Position numbers and translations under genes: made by a program
Part shown: positions 21,696-30,982 of the stretch, in pieces
Layout: every line of letters begins with the position of its first letter
How positions within the stretch are numbered: position 1 is the stretch's first letter
Assembly: GCA_037043015.1 (NCBI GenBank)
Contig: CM073331.1
Location: 5,043,501 to 5,107,500, forward strand
DNA length: 64,000 nucleotides
Direction of reading: 5' to 3'
Source of the DNA: Bryum argenteum
Taxonomy: Eukaryota; Streptophyta; Bryopsida; Bryales; Bryaceae
Notes under the pieces: model-generated
What the model saw: only the letters and a program-made list of their open reading frames with translations
What the model was told of the DNA's origin: nothing
Databases searched by the model: none

Positions 21696-24600
21696 ATGGC
21701 CAGTGTGGACTACTTCCAGGCGGCGTCGGCGTGCATCGAGCATGTGGTCAGGTTGAGCAGGATGCCAGGGCAACTGCATCACCAGCAGTGCCTGTACTTG
21801 TCGTCCGAGGTGAGCCAGACCGGAATCTTCCTGCAAAAACAGAAGGGAAAGCTCGAAGGGATCGCGACAGTCGATGACATCCGGCGCAAGGCGCTCCAGC
21901 ACCTGCATTTCGCGGTGAAGCGCGCGGAGACGTTGGTGCAGAGCTGCTGCTGCGAATTCGAGACCTCGTGGCTGGAGGCCGCGGTGACGCACACCAACAT
22001 CAAAGAGGACATCGTGGCCATCTTGCTGGACCTCCAGTGGTGGACATCCATGGTGAGGATCGCCATCGCGTCCGTCACGTGGGTGTCGTTTGAACAGAAG
22101 TTCGAGCTCGACCTTGTGACTACCGCGGAGGGGGAGTTTGAGAAGTTGAGGACGGAATTGCTACCGAGTGGTCGGGCCGCTATCGTACTCGACAAGGCCG
22201 TGGCGGACGACAAAGCGGAGCTCCTCGAGCGCGTCCGGGAGGTTCTGAGACGGTCTGGGAGTAAAGCGTACGACCGCGAGTATTGCTTGGCAGCCCATGT
22301 GCGGTCACGGCTGGAAAACACCGATGTCACTCAGTCCATGGCGGAATCGAATCTGAACGCCTATGAACCTGGAGAAGTAATTGGTCTAGGCGCCTTCGGC
22401 GCTGTGATGATGGTCAAATGGCTGGGACGCGACTGCGCATTAAAGACGCTCAAGTACTCATGCACCAAGGAAGCCACGACCTTAAGCGGTTTCCAACACC
22501 CGCACATCGTGCAGTTCTTCCGCTACTGGGAGGCGTCACGGTCTATTTCCCGTGCCAACAGCAGCGCTACAACACCGGTATGCACCTTCTCAACGATCCA
22601 TCTTAGTTAAAATATGTTCCAAACGCACTTACAGAGACTTTGTTTGACAACCCAGGTGACTTCTGATGCTGCATCGAGCTCTAGAAGCACATCATCAGCG
22701 ACGGAGATATTCAACTTCGCGCCGAAGTCGAACATTCTCATGGAGTATCTACCCCTGGACTTGGCGCAGCTCATGATGAGTAAAGCCCAGCCCAAGGAGT
22801 GGGTAGGCTCGAAGCGGCCCGCAACGGGCTTCGTGCTGGATGCGCAAGCAGCGTTGTCGCAGGATGTGGCGATTGACGTGATGTTGCAATTGGCCAAGGC
22901 AATGTGGCACTTGAACAGCAAGAACGTGGCGCATCGCGATCTGAAGCCGAGCAACGTGCTGGTGCGGCCCGTGAGCAGCGAGCACGCCCCTGAGCTTGCT
23001 AAGCAAGGCTACTTGCGCTTGAAGCTGGGTGATTTCGGGCTTGCGAAGACCAAGGCACAGAGCACGGCCTATTCCGAGCAAACCAGAAACCAAGGTACTA
23101 GAAACTACGCCGCGCCGGAACTATTTAACGAAGAAATATTCTCAGAGAAGAAGTTTCCTCGTAAAGCCGATGTGTGGAGCTTCGGAATCATTTTCAGCGA
23201 GGTCCTGACCGGGAAAGAACCGTAAGTTTGCCTCCAATTTGTTGATAGAAACGCAATGCAGATCCTCTTGATCTTCACCTTCTTGCACTCATCGCCACAT
23301 TTAGGATGTCCGCGGTCACCTGAGGTGGCAAGATTTCATTGTTGTCACAACAATGTGCAGGTTTGCGGGGATCTTGAGAAAGTCATTGAACGATGCCATA
23401 AAGAAAGGCACGCGGCCGGAGCTGCCAAGGGCGTGTCCAGAGTATTTGAAGTTCATCATCGAGCATTGCTGGAAGTTTAAACAAGAAGATCGACCGAACT
23501 TCCTCGGTTTGTGGAAGATGGTGCGTAACGCGCAGGTCCGCAGCCTTGGGATCATCCGTTATGATCACCAGCTCTTCACTTTCACCAGGCACGACGGCAA
23601 GCAGCAACGGTTGCATGAACTTCCTCCTGAAAAGCCAAGCCGAATCGAATCAAACTCGTTTTGGTTGCTTTTCTGGCGCCTCCTCTTTGCCCGACGTAAG
23701 CACATCCATCTCCTCAACAAGTTCTTTCCTTTATTGTTGTTTAATGCGTGTGTTCAGGGCGTGATCCCAGCAACCAAGAGCATCTTCACTTCAGATCAAG
23801 TCAGTGGCTTGCATAACCCAGAATGATGTATTTCCCTCCGGAGTTGAATGCGTCGTAATGACGATATTGTGAGCGGGTGTTGCAGGTCCATCACTGCTGA
23901 AATTGGACGATAAGCCACTAGGCTACATGGTGAATGATGTGGGAGCGCCAGAAACGGGCGCGAGTACCACCAACACGATGGTCGTGCCACCAAGCGCGAG
24001 TACCACCAGTACGCTGGACGTGATTTTCTTCGAAGGAAATGTGGGCGAACGGAAGTTTCTGTCTTGCAAAGATACATGGGTGCAGCGCGGCAAGCCGAAT
24101 GTGTGGTGGCCGCGAGATTGGCTGTTCCAGGATTTCAAAGGTGCGATTCGCGTTCTGGTGCTGCAGTATGACATCTCGGAAAGTGAGAAGGGCGTGGAGA
24201 ACAAGGGCATGGAGAAAAAGGGCGTGGAGAACTTGGTGCACGAACTGCAGCGCTTCCTCGTCTTCAGGTACTGCCACCCCCAAACGTAATTTAACTTTCT
24301 CCTCTTGCGAAGTTCGCTGATGCTTACTTGTATGGCGCAGTGGTGACTGGAACCGAAACAATAAGTGGGACCGGCCCATCGTGTTGGTGGGGCACAGTTT
24401 GGGCTGCTTGGTGATCGAGCGCTTGGTAGTGGCGCTAAACCAGAAGGCAACGTCGATCGACAGCGTGAAGGACGAATTCGATGGCAACCGCGCCAAACTG
24501 GCGAAAGCATTTTTAGACAGCCTAGCAGGGTGCTTCTTCTACGCTCCGCCTTGCTCAGGCCTGTTTCCACATGAGAGTACGCTCGAGTCCGTGTTCGGAG

Positions 24601-25027
24601 GTTTGACCTACACGCCTGAACTCTTCGCGGACTTGTGCCTTGATTCCTCCAAACCCCAGGAGCTCTTGGAGCAGTTCATGCACGCAAAAGGCGAACGCGT
24701 CCAATTGATGGCACTCGTCGAGGGCTCTCACACCCACGGGGTACTTGCCATATTTCGAGCTTGTCTTCTTAGAAACTCACACCTTTAGAGAATGAAAGCA
24801 CAGTTCGAGTAGTCATCAAAGGTTGCATCTGAAACGTTGCTTTTTTGTTGCAGAGGTGGGTTGTGCCGGCCTCTTCAATGCAGGAGTTTAAAGGTGAAGT
24901 GGAGGAGCTGGGAGATTCGGATCATAGTAGTACCTGCAAGCCCATCAACAAGGATCACCGCGCTTACCGGCGCCTCGTTGATTTCATTCGCAGGATTCAG
25001 AATGAAAGCAACGGAATGCAGCATTGA
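21696..25027 (+). CDS. HeLo-like / protein kinase / alpha-beta hydrolase fusion protein, paralog 2 (complete)
   Basis: Seven exons with GT-AG borders join in one frame: 21696-22577, 22656-23221, 23361-23695, 23758-23799, 23886-24267, 24341-24740 and 24854-25027, encoding 926 residues. Residues 1-130 are a helical HeLo/DUF1221-like region ending DLQWWTSMVRIAI. The kinase spans about 223-540: G-loop 230-237 (GLGAFGAV), K250, HRDLKPSN 387-394, DFG 420-422 and APE 447-449, with a CW...RP close. A linker (about 541-625) has the patch FWLLFWRLLFARR. The hydrolase (about 625-926) shows TLDVIFFEGN, WPRDWL, GHSLG (Ser755), FFYAPPCSG (the FLGTPHxG position of SERAC1-like hydrolases), candidate acid Glu863, and DHSSTCK (His893). 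All catalytic residues look intact. It was built from exon homology and splice rules, so transcripts could differ. An immune or cell-death role is inferred from relatives, not shown. Confidence 0.92.
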
Positions 25028-25190
25028 TTTGTAGCAGTTTGTCTAAACACTTCTTTCTGAGCACATGTAATGCATTGGAGATGGAAATAGAATGAGGGTG
25101 GTGTGGATGGAGCACCACTTCTTCTTCACTTTTTCTTTCCTAGTTTAATGTCATGAGTCAAGTTGGCTTGTGATTTTATGTGCTATGACC
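25028..25190 (+). other. 3' UTR/flank of paralog 2, shared with paralog 3
   Basis: The 160 bp after the stop align well with the inverted sequence at about 62245-62409 downstream of paralog 3 (shared words such as TTTCTGAGCACAT, GGTGGTGTG, CATGAGTCAAGTTGGCTTGT). The duplication that produced these two paralogs therefore included the 3' flank. Confidence 0.75.
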
Positions 25191-25850
25191 ATCAGACACA
25201 AGGAAGATTGTAGGTCTACTTTATCTATGTTGAGAAAAGACATTTTTACTATATCCTAATCATTACTTTGAATCCTTTAGAATGCATATAAATGTCACTT
25301 TGGAACCAATGTAAGCAATGAGACATCACTTAATTTCTTATTTTTTTATTATCTATGTAAATTCTTTAACTCCTAAAGCTAAGAGGCGGGATTTCAAGAC
25401 ATTGCCCTCATTCTACCATCTTTTATTACAAGCCCGAGCAAAATCACTTTGTGATGGAAAAGAGCAATTTTGAGAGTTTTTGAGACTACTCACCGTTGGG
25501 GGTCAAAATGAGCTAATGGAGAGGTATTTGAGGGCACTTGTGTGTGAGTCATGTCCCCTTGATTTCACTTTATTTCACTGTAGGCCTTCAAATAATCACG
25601 GGCTACTATTTAGGGAAAATTTTGAGGAACCATCTAGATGTCATCTTATGAAATCGAATTTCAATGAGTGATAGTAATTGCTTGTTCAAGGGAGCACTAT
25701 TCCTCTATATACGAAGTCAATTGCATTAATTTTACAATATTGGTTCTAAAATTACATAATCCCCTAAAGGCTTGAAGCTTGTTTTGTGACCTTTGGAATT
25801 TTCAAGAAGCCTCTTATGGCAGATGAGTGGGTGGTATAAATATTGTGGCT
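25186..25850 (+). repeat. Dispersed repeat family, longest copy (A)
   Basis: The first about 245 bp match, in reverse orientation, 49395-49632 (copy C). The next about 420 bp match, in reverse, about 40980-41465 (copy B). B and C overlap at most slightly on A, so A seems to be the fullest copy of a roughly 660-bp repeat. No reading frame of note, no obvious termini; class unknown. Confidence 0.7.
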
Positions 25851-25883
25851 GTGAAAGGTGGCCAACTATTTCCTAACTATAAT

Positions 25884-26265
25884 AGAGAAATCCGCTAAGT
25901 ACAACGGACTGGGGATGAGAACACCCAGTTTTGGTCGGACTGGGGACGAAATGTCGAACTGGGCACCAACTTTTTACACTACGATCGAACTGGGGGCTAA
26001 ACTCAAGAATGCACCGATTGTGATGGTATTCCGAGTTTGGTCCCTAGTTCGACTTGGTGCCCAGTCCGCAGCACAGTGAGAAGCTAGAGTGAAGAGTTCG
26101 GAGGGGCAGCGCCGAGCGCCGAACATCTGGTCCCCAATTTCGTGCATTTGGTCCCCAGTTTGCTCTACTTAGCGGATAACCGAAAACTGGGCACGAAACG
26201 ACGGACTGGGGACCAACTGGGGATCAACTAAGGTCCAAACTGGGGACTACTTAGCGGATTTCTCT
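25884..26265. mobile_element. MITE with perfect 18-bp terminal inverted repeats and AAT target duplication
   Basis: Ends AGAGAAATCCGCTAAGTA and its exact inverse, flanked by AAT on both sides (25881-25883, 26266-26268). A three-base target duplication fits PIF/Harbinger-type MITEs, although the usual target is TWA. Subterminal regions repeat the word CTGGGGAC in both orientations, as transposase-binding arrays often do. Confidence 0.75.
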
Positions 26266-26348
26266 AATGTCCTAAGTTTATAAGTTTTTGATTAGCTACA
26301 ATAAATGAAAGACATCAATATTTATGTATGCATCCGAAGGTTATAAGA

Positions 26349-27450
26349 TTAACCCTTAAACGCCCAAGGTGACCCGAGGGGTCACTTTCGATACTTTGGA
26401 TTAATGTAGCTTCGCGATGTATGGGCGTTTTTGCGCACGAGTGGTCTCAAACTGGTCGGGCCGAGACAGAGATTCGATTGCAACGGTTGGTTTGAACAAT
26501 TCGGTCCTAAAGCGATTAAGATTTCAATTCTTACTGAAACGCCCGTACGGAGAGGCATAGTCGGAGCTACCGGGGGTGGAGCATCGCAGTTGCAAGAGCG
26601 ATTGCCAATGTCGTTGCTAGACAGCAAGTTCGCTTTTTGCTTTGCTTGTCAGCGAGCGAAGCTCGCCAATTTTAGGTTGTCATAGGATTTGGACGTTCGC
26701 TCAAGCCGTTGGTGGAACCGTTGCTCTCAAAAGCCTGAAGATGGTCGCAGCCTGGGTACTTGAGAGGCGACGCACTCACAGAAGCGAAGTTATGAGAGAT
26801 TGACTTGTTCGCGATGAGAAGCAATCGGATACGGTCGTCGAAGCGTGTATGCAGCTGTTGCAAGAAGGCTCTCTGCTTTCGTTACCACTCCCGGTTGGAG
26901 TCGTTCTCCCAGTTGATATTGAGGAATTACCGTTTTCTATTCCGTCGTCACGTTGCCCAGCTACTTGGTTGGACGGAACGCCGCGAAGAAGGCCACGCTC
27001 AAGGTTTCAGTGATCCCGTCAACGACTTGGCTAGAGAAATCTGGTGGTGAGATGAGTCGGCAGAGACCCTCCATGGCGCGCGACAGCAGCTTCGGCACTC
27101 CAGATGAATCTCCGAACAAAAATTTACATATTGAAAATTTAGGGTTTAGCTCTGAGCGTGAGGTTGATTTGCTTGAAGAGGGGTTTGCCAGTGGGATATC
27201 GGATACATGCCCTTCTGAGGAGCACAATTCCGATCCCGTTGCGACACACTCGCTTCCAACACCTCGCGGGCAGCCTCACAGGAATTCTCGGCTTCGAGGT
27301 ACATCACCTATGGCAAATTTTGTAAGTTTTGGGAAGCTTGGTTGTTTCGATTGCATTTCTGGAATTCAATCCGGGTTACTTTCTGCAATTCAGCTGAAAT
27401 TTTTGGTTTCCCTGTGCTTGCCATGGACGCCAAACTGGTTCAGCCCATGA
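26349..27450 (+). mobile_element. Left end of a piggyBac-type element with a possible transposase N-terminal exon
   Basis: TTAA at 26349-26352 is followed by CCCTTAAACGCCC, and by CCCGAGGGGT starting 20 bp in. The same CCCTTAAA plus CCCGAGGGGT spacing occurs, inverted, at the end near 47815, so both are ends of one piggyBac family. The plus frame 26953-27450 is rich in S, E and D, as piggyBac N-termini often are, but has no motif of its own. The missing right end of this copy was not identified. Confidence 0.55.
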
Positions 27451-29514
27451 CCTCAGCAGATTTCGTTCAAGAAGATTCCCAGACATGCAAACATATATAC
27501 CTCTTCTAGACACTTAGCTTTGTAAGGCCTCCAATCATCACCTACCCATATCGAAGATGGCCTAACATCGCATGCTTTTACCGCTTGAATACCCTTATCA
27601 CTTGCAAATAGGATACGGAACGAACGCACCGCTGTAATTGGAATTGAATTCATGTCAAGAGCTTTTTCCAGATGATAAAGATCTAGACAGTGGGGTCTCT
27701 TCTATTGGTGATTTCTGTCGATGTAGCCGTTAGGACATCTTGAACTCCTGTGTATGAACATGCTATTTCTGACCATTGACGGAGCCTTTCATTTACGTAG
27801 ACCTGATTGTGGTTGTGATACATGTTGAGAGAGCCTGTAAACGCCCTCTTCTTTTATTGTCGTTAATTGTGACTTTTGTAAGTGAATTGTTAACAAACAA
27901 CACAACCTTGGAGTAATTAGATGAAATTATGCTAATTAGGTTGTAGACTCAATATGCATGTTGAAGGATGATTTTTGTAAAGCCTTGGTAGCTCATTTAT
28001 GCTCAAATTCAAGTTTAGATTAGTTTTTGTGCGGAGGACTAGAGGAGGGAAAATCCCCCCTAGTGAATCCAAAGAATGATGAGGAAGGACTAGAGGAGGG
28101 AAAATCCCCCCTAGTAAACTCAAAGTAGGTTTAGTTACTTGACTTTGAGTTAGATGTTTTACCATTTGCCTTATGCAATTAACTTTTGACATGCATTATT
28201 GTGTTTGTGACTTAATTACTTGGTTTTATCTATTTGACTTTGTGGTGGTGTTGCAAGTTACATTCATTCATGAAGGTGGTGGAGTGCTTCAAGAATGGAG
28301 TGCCATGGAGGTTGGGAGCAACATTCATCCTTGAAGACCTTAGATGTAGGGCTTTTAAGCCTTAGGGTTAGGGTGAGCCGCCTCTTTGGCGGCTCACTCT
28401 TTTGTATTTAAGAGCTTGTATTCAAGCTTAGAGATATCTCTCTCTAGTGCCTCCTTCTTGTGATGGTTAGTAGTTAGGAGAAGGTAGACCGGTGGCCTCC
28501 TTCTTGTGATGGTTAGTAGTTAGTAGAAGGAAGGCCGGGGGCCTCCTTCTCACTCTTCTTTGATCTAATTCTCCATGTTAAAGCCTCTCTCAATCTATCT
28601 TGATGTATTGTCTTGTTTTCTTCCTCCTCTACTTGTGTCCCATGCGGTTTTCCCCTCATGCTTTGTTCAAATAGAGTAATATTTGGTAGGCAAAGAGATC
28701 TTGAGTAGGGCTCTCCATTGGTATATGGCACGCCCGATTCCGAGTTATACAGAGTGAGAAACACCCCTCCAAAGTTGGGGGCGTTGAAGGGTTTTCCCGC
28801 CAGCGGTTAAAAGAAGTATGCCCCAGTATTTTGGCCATCAGTCCTCGGGTTTTGATCCTATGCTTCTGAGATTTTGGGAGTGAGTGAGAATTTGACTTAG
28901 CTTTCCAAAAAGCTATGGCACGCCCAAATCAGAGCTAAGATGAAGCGATGGCGAGCCAAAAACCGGAAGAGGGTTAAAAGGAGGCCGGCGGGGGTTTTCT
29001 TCTTCACTTCCCCTTGTTTCTTCTTCATTTCTTCTCGTCTTCTCTTCTCCCTTGTTCCTCTCTTCATGTGTTGTTCTTGTCAATTCCCTTGTGACCAAAG
29101 GCCACCTCCATGGTGGTTTTTTGGCTCACACATGTGAGCACTGCTCGTTCCTTTGTTTGCAAGACATTTGACTCGACGGCGTAGCACTCCGTTTCTTTCC
29201 GGACTTGCAGTCAGCAGGACATGACTATCGTAGAAAACTACCTCTGCATTCAACGATCTCACTTTGTTACTAATACTGAAAAATCCCAGACTAATCTATC
29301 TGATCTGATGACCATTTCATCATTGTTTCTAATATGATGCTTGAATGTCGTATAGGACGTGCTTCAAGCACGAGGACCGATAGGGCCAAGTGCCGGCAGA
29401 GGCGATGGTTGGAGCAGTCGCCGTGTAGATGGAGCGCCGGTGGAGATGGACTAGCAGCTGGTCATCCACGACATCGATTTTCCTGCGGGGCGGGTAGTAC
29501 GGCAACGGCCGGAG
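27451..29514. other. Repeat-rich interval with duplicated hairpins; possible insertion in the piggyBac copy
   Basis: Contains two copies, 51 bp apart, of a hairpin CTAGAGGAGGGAAAATCCC...CTAG (28039-28063 and 28090-28114), and a 45-50 bp tandem duplication beginning CCTCCTTCTTGTGATGG (about 28447-28545) just downstream of a TATTTAAG box. The block has the look of a long terminal repeat of a retroelement fossil, but no second copy and no coding part were found, so I leave it unassigned. Confidence 0.3.
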
Positions 29515-30982
29515 TTGGGATCCAACGATACTGATTCTTTAGAACAGATTGTCTCAGCAAGGATTTCGGTAAGGGAGGGGAGCAGCGAGGCTCCATCAAC
29601 AAAGCCAATCAGGACAGTAAAAACCAAGACTGGAAGGAAACGTTGTACCTCTGTTTCTACATGTATGCCTCTACCCCAAAAAAATTCAACTTTGGCTATG
29701 GATTCTTTCCTCCAGAATTCAAATGCCCCTGGTTGTGGATTTTTGCAAGATGAAGGAGCGCCGGTAGATATGCTCTTAGAGGCACTTAGGGATAACACTA
29801 TTTGTAACTTAGATAGCCAAGCTACAAGCAACTTTGAGCTTGTGTGGGCTACTTCTACATTATCCAATAGAAATGTTACCCTAAGAAGTGATGCTTGTAA
29901 AAATCTGCTTATGCCTCTATATGATTTGGGATGTGTCGGTCGTTGTTGCAATTGTGCCTAAATGTGAGTTGGTTGATTTGGTAATTCCCTAGATAGTGAG
30001 GCTCTATATTTGGATATGTTTCGGGGGCACTATTGTTGAGGAATTTTATGATCCCATCCTTGCCATAGATATGTTCAGAGTTTTGTTGTTTGGGCCTTGG
30101 GGGACTTTCAATGTCCCAGAAGCCGTTTGTAAGCTAATTGATGAAAACATGGATATTGGTAAGGTTAGTGAGGCACAATTGTCGAGGTATACACTTAGGG
30201 CCCCTAGTCCTTCAAGTCAAGATACATCCGATTGCATCTATGTTCCCGGTGAATCATCATCCTTTATTTCTCAAGACATTGACAAATTAGATAATTTAGA
30301 GTTAACACCTAACTCTAAAAAGTGGTTCATAAATTTATTTAATCCAACTAATGAATTAGGATTAAATTGCAATATGTCATTTAACGAATTCACTTCTTTA
30401 CCAGTCAATGAGCGTTTTGCTCCCGGAATGTGGAATTCTCCATCTACTAACATTCCCCCTCCATTTTGGTTTGGATATAACCAAGGCTTGGTAAGTCCCT
30501 TGATACAATGTAAAAATCCCATAGATTTCTTTTTGTTGTTTTGGCCTAACCATGTATTAGTCAAAATTGTGAGAATGACCAACTTGTACTCCGCTTCAAG
30601 CCATGAAGAAGGTAAAACCCGAGGAGGAGCACGGTGGGTCCCATTGACTGTAGAAGAGCTTTTGACCTTCTTTGGTATTTTAATGCACATGGCTACTAAA
30701 AAATTGCCAGATGTTAGATTACATTGGTCCAAATGTTTTGACGAAATGTTTTTAACCAAAGCAATAAAAAAGTGCATGAGTAGAAATAGGTTTGAAGATG
30801 TTTTACGATGTTTGCATTTAGTAGATAATAGGAATGTTATAACAGATAAATCAAATCCCAACTATAACAAGCTAGCTCTAACAGAGTGGTTAGTCCATGA
30901 ACATAACAATTTATGTTCTATAACACCGAATTCGATAATCTTGCACCCAAGAAGTGCAATGTACATTTGCAATCCGTTTTGA
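29515..30982 (+). pseudogene. PiggyBac transposase, N-terminal half (DDE_Tnp_1_7 family), broken
   Basis: Two plus-strand frames (29515-29961 and 29996-30982) encode the beginning of a piggyBac-type transposase. The second carries PLTVEELLTFFGILMHMA, then a W-K segment and MSRNRFEDVLRCLHLVDN, the hallmark order of the DDE_Tnp_1_7 N-terminal part. Family resemblance stops near 30915, before the catalytic aspartates, and the two frames are separated by stops. A compatible later piece lies at 35937-36292, so a roughly 5 kb insertion or rearrangement may separate the halves. Confidence 0.75.

Noticed and set aside
27930-28880. Solo LTR
   Set aside because: TATA-like and tandem-repeat features are suggestive, but no second copy, ends or target duplication could be found in the window.
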